Source: Haloplanus litoreus (GTDB lineage: Archaea; Halobacteriota; Halobacteria; Halobacteriales; Haloferacaceae). Taken from it: a stretch of 64,000 nt of DNA. The DNA is taken from the NCBI RefSeq assembly GCF_042677945.1, contig NZ_JBHUDN010000001.1; one strand, written 5' to 3'. Positions 6,521 through 15,426 of the stretch are shown piece after piece (the stretch's first letter is position 1; the number at the start of each line of letters is the position of its first letter). The position numbers and the translations under genes are program-made. The notes under the pieces are model-generated. The model searched no databases. It was given only the letters and a program-made list of their open reading frames with translations, and was not told the origin of the DNA.

Positions 6521-8143
6521 GTGCCTCTCGAGACGCCCGCACGGATCGCCCGGGAACTCGCCCGCCGTGGTTACAACGCCGAACGCGAAGCCGTGACGCT
6601 TCTGGCGGGCGCCGTCGACCCGGCGACGGCCCTCGACGCCGCCGTCGAGGCGGCCCCCGACGACGCCCTCCGTCTCACGACCGATCACGTGCGGTCGGCG
6701 CTGGCGTCCCCCGACGGGTCGCCATCCGACGCCGGTGCCTCCTCCACTGCCCCCGACACTAGCTCCGTCGACACGTCCACGTCCGCCGCCGGGGGCGACT
6801 CGTCCGCTCACCCCCCGACCGACGCGCCTCACACCACCGTTTCAACTCCGGCAGAAAACCCGACGAACCAATCACAGTCTACCGGTACTCCAGTCGAAAC
6901 GAAGGGGTCTCAGAAGGGCGCCGATTCGGGACGACAGCCCGAACCGGTGACGGTGGCGGGTGACGTGACCGGACGGAGTACCGGCACCGGCGAGTACGGG
7001 GACTTCGTCTCGGTGTTCCGGGACCGCTACGAGAAGCTCTCGGGACAGCTTCGGGGACGGGTGAACCACCGGCCGGCCACCGCCATCGCGGACATGCCCG
7101 GCGGAAGCGACGTGGCGATGATCGGACTGGTGAACGAGATCCGATCCTCGGCGAGCGGTCACTGGATCGTCGAACTCGAAGATACGACCGGGACCTTCCC
7201 GTTCATGATCACGAAGGATCGAGATATCACCGACCTGGTCGAGGAACTTCTCCTCGACGAGTGTCTCGCCGTCGAGGGGACGCTCTCGGACGACGCGGGG
7301 ATCGCCTTCGTCGACGCCCTCTACTTCCCCGACGTGCCGCGGACGTACCGGCCGAACACCGCGGACCGGCACGTGCAGGCGGCGCTCATCTCCGACGTCC
7401 ACGTCGGGAGTCAGGAGTTCATGGCCGACGCCTGGAACCGCTTCGCCGACTGGCTCCACACGGAGGAGGCGTCGGCCGTCGAGTATCTCCTCCTCGCGGG
7501 CGACATGGTCGAGGGCGTCGGCGTCTATCCCGACCAGGACGAGGAACTCGACATCGTGGACATCTACGACCAGTACGAGCGGTTCTCGGAGCATCTGAAG
7601 GCGGTGCCCGGGGACATAGAAATCGTGATGATCCCGGGCAACCACGACGCGGTTCGCCTCGCGGAACCGCAACCGGCCTTCGACGAGGAACTCCGGGATA
7701 TCATGACTGCCCACGACGCCCGGATCGTCGGCAACCCCTCCACCGTCACCGTCGAGGGTGTCTCCGTGTTGATGTATCACGGCGTCTCGCTGGACGAGGT
7801 GATCGCCGAACTCCCCGAGGAGAAGGCGAGCTACGACCATCCACATCGGGCGATGTACCACCTGCTGAAGAAGCGCCACGTCGCGCCGAAGTACGGCGGG
7901 CACCTCCGTCTGGCGCCCGAAGAGGAGGATTATCTGGTCATCGAGGACGTGCCCGACATCTTCCACACCGGCCACGTCCACAAACTCGGGTACGGGAAGT
8001 ACCACAACGTTCTCGCAGTCAACAGCGGGTGCTGGCAGGCACAGACCGCCTTCCAGAAGAGCGTCAACATCGACCCCGACGCCGGCTTCGCCCCCATCGT
8101 CGACCTGGACACGCTGGATCTGACGGTCCGGAAGTTCGCCTAG
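6521..8143 (+). CDS. polB: DNA polymerase D small subunit (DP1), 3'-5' exonuclease
   Basis: A 540-residue subunit of the archaeal replicative polymerase. The N-terminal helical domain (1-70) is followed by an acidic low-complexity linker (75-155), an OB fold (about 185-245, VNEIRSSASGHWIVELEDT), and a calcineurin-like nuclease domain with LISDVHVGSQEF, LAGDMVEGVG, MIPGNHDAVR, YHGVS and HTGHVHKLGYG, giving the full two-metal site. Start is GTG 6521; TTTTGA 26 bp upstream suggests a leaderless transcript. The linker region carries an ORB sequence. No intein is present. The 3' end overlaps the next gene by 4 bp, convergently. Confidence 0.93.
   Translation: MPLETPARIARELARRGYNAEREAVTLLAGAVDPATALDAAVEAAPDDALRLTTDHVRSALASPDGSPSDAGASSTAPDTSSVDTSTSAAGGDSSAHPPTDAPHTTVSTPAENPTNQSQSTGTPVETKGSQKGADSGRQPEPVTVAGDVTGRSTGTGEYGDFVSVFRDRYEKLSGQLRGRVNHRPATAIADMPGGSDVAMIGLVNEIRSSASGHWIVELEDTTGTFPFMITKDRDITDLVEELLLDECLAVEGTLSDDAGIAFVDALYFPDVPRTYRPNTADRHVQAALISDVHVGSQEFMADAWNRFADWLHTEEASAVEYLLLAGDMVEGVGVYPDQDEELDIVDIYDQYERFSEHLKAVPGDIEIVMIPGNHDAVRLAEPQPAFDEELRDIMTAHDARIVGNPSTVTVEGVSVLMYHGVSLDEVIAELPEEKASYDHPHRAMYHLLKKRHVAPKYGGHLRLAPEEEDYLVIEDVPDIFHTGHVHKLGYGKYHNVLAVNSGCWQAQTAFQKSVNIDPDAGFAPIVDLDTLDLTVRKFA
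6888..6911 (+). repeat. ORB element inside the polB coding region
   Basis: CCAGTCGAAACGAAGGGGT matches the element upstream of orc1 at all but one position. It encodes part of the disordered linker (TPVETKGS), where protein constraint is low. It lies about 3 kb right of the core origin, in the same orientation as the other right-hand boxes. Confidence 0.7.
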
Positions 8144-8580
8144 GGGCCCGCTCCAGGGTCGATCCGGTATCGAACGGTCTCGTTGCCGTCGAACGTCGGT
8201 CCCGATCCTGTCCGGCTGAAGCCGGCGGCTTCGGCGGCCTCCCGAATCGACTCGTCCTCTGCGGTCGCCAGCAGTTCGACCGTCATTCCCTCTCCCGTCG
8301 CGAATCGGACCGGTTCGGCCAACAGTCGCTCACACGCCGCTGCCGTCCCCGCCAGTTGTGTCACGTGGACCGTTCCGTTCCGGACGTCGAAGCTGACGAA
8401 GCCGGCCACGTCCCGACTCCGCTCCCCGTCCGTGTCGGCGTTCGGCCCCGCAGTCGTCTCCCCCCGCTGGGCGACCCGGACCGTCCGGTCGTGGATGAGG
8501 TTCCGAATCACGTCCGCCGGCACGTCCGCGATGGCAGAGAGTGCATCGGCGTCGGCCTCCACTGCGTCACGCACATCCAT
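8140..8580 (-). CDS. GNAT-like small acetyltransferase-type protein
   Basis: A 146-residue protein starting MDVRDAVEADADALSAIA, which has the usual first strand and helix of a GNAT N-acetyltransferase. A central strand pair (VAGFVSFDVRNGTVHVTQLAG, residues 57-77) is followed by a helix and VELLATAEDESIREAAEAAGFSRTG, the typical C-terminal half. The acetyl-CoA loop (Q/R-x-x-G-x-G/A) is weak, so activity is uncertain. The start is taken at ATG 8580. Convergent with polB with a 4-bp overlap. Confidence 0.65.
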   Translation of the reverse strand: MDVRDAVEADADALSAIADVPADVIRNLIHDRTVRVAQRGETTAGPNADTDGERSRDVAGFVSFDVRNGTVHVTQLAGTAAACERLLAEPVRFATGEGMTVELLATAEDESIREAAEAAGFSRTGSGPTFDGNETVRYRIDPGAGP

Positions 8581-8665
8581 ACCACTTCGTAATCGCGGGA
8601 GCGGTTTAAACGCTCGCGTGGATCGGGCGGTGTGTCCGTTCCGCCGTCGGTCCGCTCGCGCCCGT

Positions 8666-10768
8666 TCAGTCGTCGGCCGCCGTCGCCTCGCTCCCGCCCT
8701 CACCGTCGCTGGCCTCGATGGCGACGGCCGCGACTTTGTACTCCGGAATCTTCGCACGTTCGTCGAGCACGTCGTTCGTGAGTCGATTGGCCGACGACGC
8801 CGCGAAGTGGGGTGTCGTCCACACGGTGCCTTCCTTGATATCCTCGGTCACCTGCGCCCGCACCTCGATTTCGCCCCGTCGCGACCGGAGCGTCACGGCG
8901 TCGCCGTCTTCGATACCGTACCGCTCGGCGTCGGCGGGATGCACGTCAACGAAGTTCTCGGGATGCTGACGGTTGAGGGTCGGCGACCGCCGACTCATCG
9001 TTCCCGTGTTGTAGTGTTCGATCAGGCGTGCGGTCGTGAGAACGAGGGGGTACTCCTCGTCGGGTACCTCCTTCGGCGGCTGGTGACGGACGCCCTCGAT
9101 GTAGCCCAGGCCGTTCGACGTCGTGAACTCCTCCTCGTAGAGGTACGGGTCGCCCTCGTCGCCGGGTTCGAGACAGGGCCAGTGGAGGCCCTCTTCGCCG
9201 AGCAGGTCGTAGGTCATGCCGTGGTAGATGGGACACACCTGCCGGAGTTCCTCGAACACCTCCTCCGGTCCCTCGAAGTCGAAGCCACCGTCGGGGCCGA
9301 ACAGCCGCGTCCCCACCTCACGGAGGATGTCGAGGTCGTGTTTCGTCCCCTCGTACACCGTCCCGATCCCGCGCATCCGCTGGACGCGACGGTCCGTGTT
9401 GGCGACGGTCCCGCCGCGTTCGGCCCACGAGGTGGCGGGGAGTACCACGTCGGCGTAGGCGACGGTGTCGGTCGGGAAGATGTCCTGCACCACCAGAAAC
9501 TCCAGTTCGGCCAGCCGTTTCTCGACCTCGTTGGCGTCCGGTTCGCTCATGATCGGGTTCTCGCCCATCACGTAGAGCCCGTGGACCGACCGCCCGGCCT
9601 CGTGCGAGATCTCGACGTTCGTCAGCCCCGCCTTCGACGGCACCTCGAAGCCCCACACCTCCTCTACCGTGGCCCGAAGTTCGTCGTCCTCGACGTTCTG
9701 GTAGCCGGGCAGGGTGTTCGGCATCGCACCCACGTCGCAGGTGCCCTGCACGTTGTTCTGGCCGCGCAAGGGGTTGACGCCCGTCCCCGGACGGCCGACG
9801 TTCCCCGTGACGAGCGCGAGGTTGATCTCGTTCTGGACGTTGTCGACGCCGCAGGTGTGCTGGCTCATCCCCATCCCCGTGAAGATGGTCGCGTTCTCGG
9901 CGGTGGCGTACACCTCCGCGGCGCGTTCGATGTCCGCCAGCGGAACGCCACAGACGTCGGCGGCCGCTTGCTCGTCGAAGTCTTCGAGCGTCTCCACGAG
10001 GTGGTCGAACCCCTCCGTCCGCGCCTCGACGAAGTCCTCGTCGATCCAGTCGTTCTCCAACACCGTCTTGATGACGACGTTCAGCAGTGGGATGTCGGTC
10101 CCCGGATTCAACTGGAGGTGCACGTGTCGTTCCGTCCCCTCGATGTCGAACGAGCGCGTCGTCTTGTTCGCGTGCGGGTCGACCTGGACGACGGTCGCTC
10201 CCTCCAGTACTGCCTGCCGGAAGTAGACGCTGTTGGCGATGGGGTGTTGCTCGGCCGGGTTGGCGCCCTGAATCCACAGCACGTCGGCCGCCTCCATCAG
10301 GTCCTGCATGCTGTTGGTCATCGCCCCCGCACCCAGGCTCCGTCGGAGGGCGTACACCGTCGAGGCGTGGCACATCCGCGTGCAGTTGTCGACGTTGTTC
10401 GTCCCGTACCGCCGCGCGAGCTTCTGGAGGAGGTAGTTCTCCTCGTTCATCGCCTTCGAACAGCCGAAAAACCCCATCGCGTCCGGTCCGTGTTCGTCGC
10501 GGATGCGTTCCATCTCGCTCACCACCCGGTCGTAGGCTTCCGTCCACGTCGCCTCGTGGAGTTCGCCGTCTTCACCGCGAATCTGCGGGGTTTTCAGCCG
10601 GTCCTCGTGTTGAATCACCTCCGTCGCCGCCCCACCTTTGATGCAGATGCGCCCCTCGTTGACCGGCGCGTCACCCCACGGCGCGAATCGCATCTCTTCG
10701 GTGACTGCGATGCCACACCCCACCCCACAGTACGGACAGATCGTCTTGACGTTGTCTTGCTCGCTCAT
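8666..10768 (-). CDS. fdhA: Formate dehydrogenase alpha-like molybdopterin oxidoreductase
   Basis: A 700-residue protein of the DMSO-reductase superfamily. An N-terminal [4Fe-4S] site (CPYCGVGCG...GRICIKG, residues 10-50) is followed by the bis-MGD domains. The Mo ligand position is cysteine (VDNCTRMCHAS, about residue 140), with AGAMTNSMQDL, GANPAEQHPIA and a C-terminal RRGEIEVRAQVT...NRLTNDVLDE segment, all as in FdhA rather than nitrate reductase. The long iron-sulphur N-terminal extension of NAD-linked FdhF is absent. No partner subunit or FdhD chaperone lies nearby, so the electron acceptor is unknown. ATG 10768 is preferred to 10783. Divergent from lysC. Confidence 0.85.
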   Translation of the reverse strand: MSEQDNVKTICPYCGVGCGIAVTEEMRFAPWGDAPVNEGRICIKGGAATEVIQHEDRLKTPQIRGEDGELHEATWTEAYDRVVSEMERIRDEHGPDAMGFFGCSKAMNEENYLLQKLARRYGTNNVDNCTRMCHASTVYALRRSLGAGAMTNSMQDLMEAADVLWIQGANPAEQHPIANSVYFRQAVLEGATVVQVDPHANKTTRSFDIEGTERHVHLQLNPGTDIPLLNVVIKTVLENDWIDEDFVEARTEGFDHLVETLEDFDEQAAADVCGVPLADIERAAEVYATAENATIFTGMGMSQHTCGVDNVQNEINLALVTGNVGRPGTGVNPLRGQNNVQGTCDVGAMPNTLPGYQNVEDDELRATVEEVWGFEVPSKAGLTNVEISHEAGRSVHGLYVMGENPIMSEPDANEVEKRLAELEFLVVQDIFPTDTVAYADVVLPATSWAERGGTVANTDRRVQRMRGIGTVYEGTKHDLDILREVGTRLFGPDGGFDFEGPEEVFEELRQVCPIYHGMTYDLLGEEGLHWPCLEPGDEGDPYLYEEEFTTSNGLGYIEGVRHQPPKEVPDEEYPLVLTTARLIEHYNTGTMSRRSPTLNRQHPENFVDVHPADAERYGIEDGDAVTLRSRRGEIEVRAQVTEDIKEGTVWTTPHFAASSANRLTNDVLDERAKIPEYKVAAVAIEASDGEGGSEATAADD

Positions 10769-10934
10769 CTGTGACGGCTCCAAGTGTTATCATATTGACT
10801 TCTGTCTACAAAAGGGCTCCTGCGGGTGTCGTCCATCGGCGACTCCGGCGTGGCGAGTGAACACAGTTATTACCGTCCATCTCGCTACCCCCTCGCATGA
10901 TTGCGTACCGGTCGGACCCCGGGGAGGCCCCACG

Positions 10935-12116
10935 ATGCGCGTAGTAGCGAAGTTCGGCGGCACCTCGCTCGGTAGCGGCGACCGCATCGAACGAGCGGCC
11001 GACACCGTCGCGAAGGCCGTCGAGGAGGGTCACGAAATCGCGATCGTCGCGAGCGCGATGGGCTCGACGACCGACGAACTCCTGGAGGAGATCACCTTCG
11101 AGGCGGAGGATACGGACCGCGCGGAGATCGTCAGCATGGGCGAACGGACGAGTGTCCGGATGCTGAAGGCGGCGCTCTCTTCCCGGGGTGTCGACGCGAC
11201 GTTCGTCGAACCCGGGTCCGAAGCCTGGCCGATCATCACCGACGAGTTCGGCGAGGTCGACGCCGAGGAGACGCTGAAACGCGCCCAGGCGCTCGCGGAC
11301 GAACTCGACCACGTCGTCCCCGTCGTCACGGGCTTTCTCGCCCAGACTATCGACGGCAAGGTGACGACGCTCGGGCGCGGCGGCAGCGACACCACCGCCG
11401 TGATGCTCGGCAAATTCATGGACGCCGACGAGGTGGTCATCGTCACCGACGTCGAGGGCGTCATGACCGGCGACCCACGCGTCGTCGAGGGCGCACGCAA
11501 CGTCGGCAACATCACCGTCGACGAACTCCGGAACCTCTCCTTTCGTGGCGCCGAAGTGGTCGCGCCGAGCGCCCTCTCCTACAAGGACGAGGAGCTGACG
11601 GTTCGGGTCGTCCACTACCAGCACGGGGACCTGCTGACCGGCGGCACGAAAATCGAAGGCCAGTTCCAGAACCTCATCGACATGCAGGACGAACCGCTCG
11701 CCTGCATCACCGTCGCGGGCCGTGCCCTGCGGAACCGGCCGGGCATCCTCGCCGACCTCGCCCAGTCGCTCCGTGACGAGGACATCAACATCGACGCCGT
11801 CGCCAGCGGCATGGACTCGGTCACCTTCTACGTCAACGAGGACCTGGCCGAGGACGCCGAATACGTCCTCCACGAACAGGTCGTCGACGACGACACGCTC
11901 TCCTCGGTCACCGTCGAGAGCCAGTTCGCCGTCATCCGGGTCACGGGCGGCGAACTCCCGAACCGCCCCGGTATCATCCTCGACATCGTCCAGCCGGTTT
12001 CCGAGGCCGGCATCAACATCCACGACCTCATCACCTCGGCCACCTCCGTCGCCATCTTCGTCGGCTGGGAGGACCGCGAGGAGACGTTGGAAATCGTCCA
12101 GCAGCAGACGATCTGA
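10935..12116 (+). CDS. lysC: Aspartate kinase
   Basis: A 393-residue kinase that phosphorylates aspartate, the first step to threonine, methionine and other aspartate-family amino acids. The N-terminal amino-acid kinase domain starts MRVVAKFGGTSLGSGDRI, with GRGGSDTTAVMLG and a VTDVEGVMTGDPR segment. Two ACT domains follow from about residue 255 (CITVAGRALRNRPGILADL and AVIRVTGGELPNRPGIILDI), which usually carry feedback control by amino acids. ATG 10935 is chosen because it places the KFGGTS motif at the usual N-terminal position. Intergenic 10769-10934 is a divergent promoter region with an AT-rich block near 10790-10814. Confidence 0.93.
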   Translation: MRVVAKFGGTSLGSGDRIERAADTVAKAVEEGHEIAIVASAMGSTTDELLEEITFEAEDTDRAEIVSMGERTSVRMLKAALSSRGVDATFVEPGSEAWPIITDEFGEVDAEETLKRAQALADELDHVVPVVTGFLAQTIDGKVTTLGRGGSDTTAVMLGKFMDADEVVIVTDVEGVMTGDPRVVEGARNVGNITVDELRNLSFRGAEVVAPSALSYKDEELTVRVVHYQHGDLLTGGTKIEGQFQNLIDMQDEPLACITVAGRALRNRPGILADLAQSLRDEDINIDAVASGMDSVTFYVNEDLAEDAEYVLHEQVVDDDTLSSVTVESQFAVIRVTGGELPNRPGIILDIVQPVSEAGINIHDLITSATSVAIFVGWEDREETLEIVQQQTI

Positions 12117-12255
12117 AATCGCCGGCCACCGGATCGGTTCTCACGCCATCCGTTCCCGGCCCGCACGACGGCAACGGCCGTGCGCTCGTCGGTCTCGGCG
12201 CGTCGTGCGTCGGCGGTGCGGCGGCCGTCGCCCCCGTCGACCGCCGTCCGCCGGT

Positions 12256-12933
12256 CTAGCGTCCCTCGTACAGCCGCGTCCCGATCCGCTCCGGCAGTCC
12301 CGACTCCCGTACCGCATCGACGACGGCGTCGACGTCGTACTCGACGCGGCGCTCCTCGACTGTCACCGCGTCGCCGCCGCTTCCCGAACCTAACTCCACC
12401 ACAGCGTAACCCGCTCGCGGGTCGCCGTCCCGTGGTTGGCCGACGCTCCCCGGGTTCATGACGACGCCCGCGTCGAAGGTCCGGTGACCCTGGACGTGCG
12501 TGTGGCCCGTGACGAGGAGGTCCTCGCGGTCGAGCATCGCCGCGGAGAACTCGTCGGGGTAGGTGTACCGGTCCGGATCCTCGGGGTGACCGTGGACGAG
12601 TTTCACCCGCCCGTCCGCGGCGGCCCGTTCCGCGGGCAGGCCGGCCAGCCACGACAGCGCGTCCCTGTCGAGTCGGTCGCGGGCGTACTCGACGCCCGCG
12701 GCCGCCATCGCGTTGAAGCGAAAGCCCGTATCCCGGGCGACCGCTCGGTCGTGATTTCCCATCACCGTCGGTATCTCCCGGTCGCGGACGGCCTCCACGC
12801 AGGCGGCCGGCCAGGGATTGTAGCCGACCACGTCGCCGGCGCAGACGACCCCGTCGACCGACGGCATGTCGTCGAGGACGGCGTCGAGGGCGATCCGATT
12901 CCCGTGGATGTCGGCGAGTACGCCCAGTCGCAT
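12256..12933 (-). CDS. Metallophosphoesterase (YfcE/MJ0936-like)
   Basis: A 225-residue calcineurin-superfamily phosphodiesterase. The five metal motifs are in order: VLADIHGN (residues 5-12), VCAGDVVGYNP, VMGNHDRAV, VHGHPED and VTGHTHVQG. The C-terminal part is acidic and family-variable. Substrates of such proteins are usually phosphodiesters or small phosphoesters; the physiological substrate is unknown. ATG 12933 puts the first motif at the N terminus as in relatives. It is convergent with lysC, and 12117-12255 contains no further gene. Confidence 0.85.
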   Translation of the reverse strand: MRLGVLADIHGNRIALDAVLDDMPSVDGVVCAGDVVGYNPWPAACVEAVRDREIPTVMGNHDRAVARDTGFRFNAMAAAGVEYARDRLDRDALSWLAGLPAERAAADGRVKLVHGHPEDPDRYTYPDEFSAAMLDREDLLVTGHTHVQGHRTFDAGVVMNPGSVGQPRDGDPRAGYAVVELGSGSGGDAVTVEERRVEYDVDAVVDAVRESGLPERIGTRLYEGR

Positions 12934-13015
12934 GTCACCCCCTTGCCGGCCGTACCTGTTAGTCGTTGTCGTGGATTCGATCCCTCCGCCGCCGTTCGGG
13001 GATGTGCGTCCCCGA

Positions 13016-13591
13016 CTAGTCGGCCCCGTTGACCACCGCCGTCCGCACCGCGTCGTCGACGGCGACACCCGCCGCGCAGACGGCGTGTTCGAAGTCCAAA
13101 TCGTAGGCCTCGCGGGCCGCCGCGTCGGCGTCCGTGGCCGCGAACTCGAACGCCCGCGGGTCGTCCTCCTCGTAGGTGGCCACGAGCGTCGGCTCCGACA
13201 CGTCCTCGACCACCAGGGCGTCCCGCCGGACGATGCCCACCGTCGCCGTCTCCGCCGCGACGACGCCCGCGATCCGCGGGGTGTCGTAGTCGTCCTTCTC
13301 GTAGTCAAGCGAGAGCAGCGCCGTCGCCAGCGCGTCCCGCGCCGGGTAGCCCATGTCGAGTTTCTCCGTCACCGGATCGACGTGGGAGCCGTTGCCGAGG
13401 ACCGCCCGCCCCTCGCTCTCCCGGACGCAGTTGTAGGAGACGTAGGGGTTGTCCGTCTCGGGGGCGTCCGGCGTGGGCGCGACGGTCAGGGTGCCCTCAC
13501 GGTCGACGATCCGACGGTTCGGGAAGGATCGGGAGGACACGCGGTAGGCACCGACTCCCGGGCCGACGACGATGAAGCGTCCGACGTACAT
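13016..13591 (-). CDS. purO: IMP cyclohydrolase, archaeal PurO type
   Basis: A 191-residue enzyme for the last step of purine biosynthesis, closing FAICAR to IMP. The start MYVGRFIVVGPGVGAYRVSS (ATG 13591) is the typical PurO N terminus, with SSRSFPNRRI, YVSYNCVRE and the LGNGSHVDPVTEKL segment all recognisable. Length is close to the archaeal family norm of about 200. Same strand as the metallophosphoesterase, 82 bp upstream of it. Confidence 0.92.
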   Translation of the reverse strand: MYVGRFIVVGPGVGAYRVSSRSFPNRRIVDREGTLTVAPTPDAPETDNPYVSYNCVRESEGRAVLGNGSHVDPVTEKLDMGYPARDALATALLSLDYEKDDYDTPRIAGVVAAETATVGIVRRDALVVEDVSEPTLVATYEEDDPRAFEFAATDADAAAREAYDLDFEHAVCAAGVAVDDAVRTAVVNGAD

Positions 13592-13654
13592 GTGCGGCCG
13601 TGGACACCTGACCCCCAAGTAGATGCCGGTCCCGGGCGCCGAAACTCGCAACGC

Positions 13655-13660
13655 TTACAA
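13655..13660 (+). promoter_or_regulatory. Box A for tRNA-Gln
   Basis: TTACAA lies about 30 bp before the mature tRNA 5' end, the usual distance for an archaeal tRNA promoter. Confidence 0.45.
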
Positions 13661-13687
13661 GGACCCGACCGATACTGACGGATGCAG

Positions 13688-13760
13688 AGTCCCATGGGGT
13701 AGCGGCCAATCCTGAAGCCTTCTGGGGGCTTCGACCCAGGTTCGAATCCTGGTGGGACTA
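13688..13760 (+). tRNA. trnQ-CUG: tRNA-Gln (anticodon CUG)
   Basis: A 73-base gene that folds as a cloverleaf: acceptor AGTCCCA/TGGGACT, discriminator A, anticodon stem AAGCC/GGCTT with loop TTCTGGG giving CUG, and T arm CCAGG-TTCGAAT-CCTGG. CCA is not encoded and no intron is visible. Its 3' end is 63 bp from an accessory guanidino-metabolism region, but I find no duplicated 3' end or integrase. Confidence 0.95.
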
Positions 13761-13823
13761 CTTCTCTGCGGCCGTCGTTCACCCGTGAGCCGCCGCTCCG
13801 GCATTCGGTGCCGCGAGCGAACC

Positions 13824-14147
13824 CTAGTGTCCGCCCGACGTGAGATGGAGCCCGACGATACCGACGACGATGACGCCGAGGAACGCGATACGAGTGAGTG
13901 TGGCCGGTTCGTCGAAGAGGACGATTCCGAGCGTCGCGGTCCCCACGGCACCGATGCCGGTCCAGACCGCGTACGCCGTCCCCACAGGGAGGTTCTTTAT
14001 CGCCTGGGCGAGCAGGACGAAGCTGACGACGATGGCGACGACGGTCCCGAGTGTGGGTAACGGTTCAGTGAGTCCGTCGGAGTATTCCAGCCCGATCGCC
14101 CACCCGATTTCGAACAACCCGGCCAGGAAGAGCAGATACCAAGACAT
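13824..14147 (-). CDS. gdx: SMR-family guanidinium exporter (Gdx/SugE type)
   Basis: A 107-residue protein with four transmembrane helices. It matches the Gdx (formerly SugE) branch: MSWYLLFLAGLFEIGWAIGL with the essential Glu13 and Trp16, and LPVGTAYAVWTGIGAVGTA in helix 3. Multidrug Emr-type members differ in helix 1 and the helix 3 GAVG segment. Gdx proteins export guanidinium in exchange for protons as antiparallel dimers. Only one subunit is present, so a homodimer is expected. It is divergent from the creatininase gene, which fits a role in handling guanidinium released from guanidino compounds. Confidence 0.88.
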   Translation of the reverse strand: MSWYLLFLAGLFEIGWAIGLEYSDGLTEPLPTLGTVVAIVVSFVLLAQAIKNLPVGTAYAVWTGIGAVGTATLGIVLFDEPATLTRIAFLGVIVVGIVGLHLTSGGH

Positions 14148-14417
14148 TTCGACAGCCGTCTCCCCGAACGATCGTATAGTTTCTGCTCTCCGTCACTCCG
14201 TCGGGACCGGCCGGGGCTGTCGTGAATCGCCCGCGGTCGAGCCATAATCCAACGAAATATCACAAACACACGACGTGATTGGATAGTTTCCATTCTCGTT
14301 CGGTGGCCCCGTGCGCGCGACGTTCGGTCGAGGTAGCCCGAGACAGGCGTTTCGTTCCGGGCCGTGCGTGGCCATCCTTCGGAAAGAGTGATGACAGTCA
14401 AGCGAGATGGCCCGTGC

Positions 14418-15197
14418 ATGACTGAATATTGTTCGGTCGAGATGGGTGAGCTGACGTGGGAGGAGTTCGCCGATCACGTGGATGGAAGCGTCGTCTTCGT
14501 CCCCGTGGGGAGTACGGAACAGCACGGTCCACATCTCCCGCTCAACGTCGATACGGTCATCGCCACGGAGTTCTCGAAGCGGGCGGCCCAGCGCGTCGAC
14601 GGCCTCGTCGCCCCCCCGCTCCCGTACGGGTTCAAGTCGCAGGCCGGCAGCGGCGGGGGTGCCGATTTCACGGGCACGACGAACCTCGACGGGGAGACAC
14701 TCCGGCGACTGTTCGGTGACGTCGTCGGTGACCTCGTCGCCGACGGGGCGACGAACATCGTCGCGTTCAACGGCCACTACGAGAACGAGTACTTCCTCCG
14801 CGAGGCAGTGGACCTGCATCTCGAAGAAGGCGACGGCGAGTTCATCATCGCGAGCTGGTGGGACCTCCTCTCGCCCGACGTGCGGGACGACCTCTTCAGC
14901 GAGGTGCCCGGAGGATTCCCGGGATGGGCGACCGAACACGCCGGCGTCGTCGAGACGGCGCTCATGATGCAGTTCCGTCCGGAACTCGTCCGCGAGGACC
15001 GCGTCGTCGACGACGGGCCGGACCGGGCGCCGCCGTACGTGGTCAAACCCGCTCGCGACGACCAGATCGCGTCGACCGGCGCGTACTACAAGGCGACGTA
15101 CGCGACCCCCGAGATTGGCGAACGCGTCGTGGACGACGTCCTCGACACCCTCGTCGAGGGCATCGCACACGAGTGGGGCGACGTCGTTCCGGAGTAG
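14418..15197 (+). CDS. crnA: Creatininase (creatinine amidohydrolase)
   Basis: A 259-residue enzyme for creatinine + water to creatine. With the start at ATG 14418 the metal ligands Glu34, His36 (STEQHGPH), Asp45 (LNVD), His120 and Glu122 (NGHYEN) take the same numbers as in Pseudomonas creatininase. The two active-site tryptophans are also present (ASWWDLL and GFPGWATEHAG). The KSQAGSGGGADFTGTT loop matches true creatininases rather than the ArfB or mycofactocin branches. ATG 14391 is a possible longer start. Length equals the family norm. It is followed by a ureohydrolase and a symporter on the same strand. Confidence 0.88.
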   Translation: MTEYCSVEMGELTWEEFADHVDGSVVFVPVGSTEQHGPHLPLNVDTVIATEFSKRAAQRVDGLVAPPLPYGFKSQAGSGGGADFTGTTNLDGETLRRLFGDVVGDLVADGATNIVAFNGHYENEYFLREAVDLHLEEGDGEFIIASWWDLLSPDVRDDLFSEVPGGFPGWATEHAGVVETALMMQFRPELVREDRVVDDGPDRAPPYVVKPARDDQIASTGAYYKATYATPEIGERVVDDVLDTLVEGIAHEWGDVVPE

Positions 15198-15333
15198 CGC
15201 CGACAGACCGTACTAGATGCTCTCCGACTGAATTATCATCGCTGCGTATAGCTTCACCCGTATCAGAAAGAACTACGAGCAGCGTTTCGCCGATCGGCCT
15301 CTCACGGAACGATTCAGTAGCACGATTTCTACA

Positions 15334-15426
15334 TATGGCGAGAAGTATGGTTGTGTCCGACACACATGTACGGCGGTTGTTCGACCGTGCCGACCGGCCG
15401 ACCTTCCCCGACGGGAGGACGAGGTG
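15334..15426 (+). CDS. Possible 30-residue leader ORF before the ureohydrolase
   Basis: The ORF starts MARSMVVSDTHV and its TGA shares bases with the GTG start of the next gene (GTGA). An ATATGG stretch at its start sits in an AT-rich intergenic region. The peptide is basic, unlike most proteins here, so it may be non-coding. If translated it would couple to the ureohydrolase. The rest of 15198-15423 holds no gene. Confidence 0.25.

Noticed and set aside
8183..10774. An 863-codon plus-strand frame across the fdhA region
   Set aside because: It mirrors fdhA, which has full Fe-S and molybdopterin motifs; the frame has a basic, Arg/His/Val-rich composition with no family.
13761..13823. Integration site after tRNA-Gln
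   Set aside because: No duplicate of the tRNA 3' end and no recombinase were found in the window.
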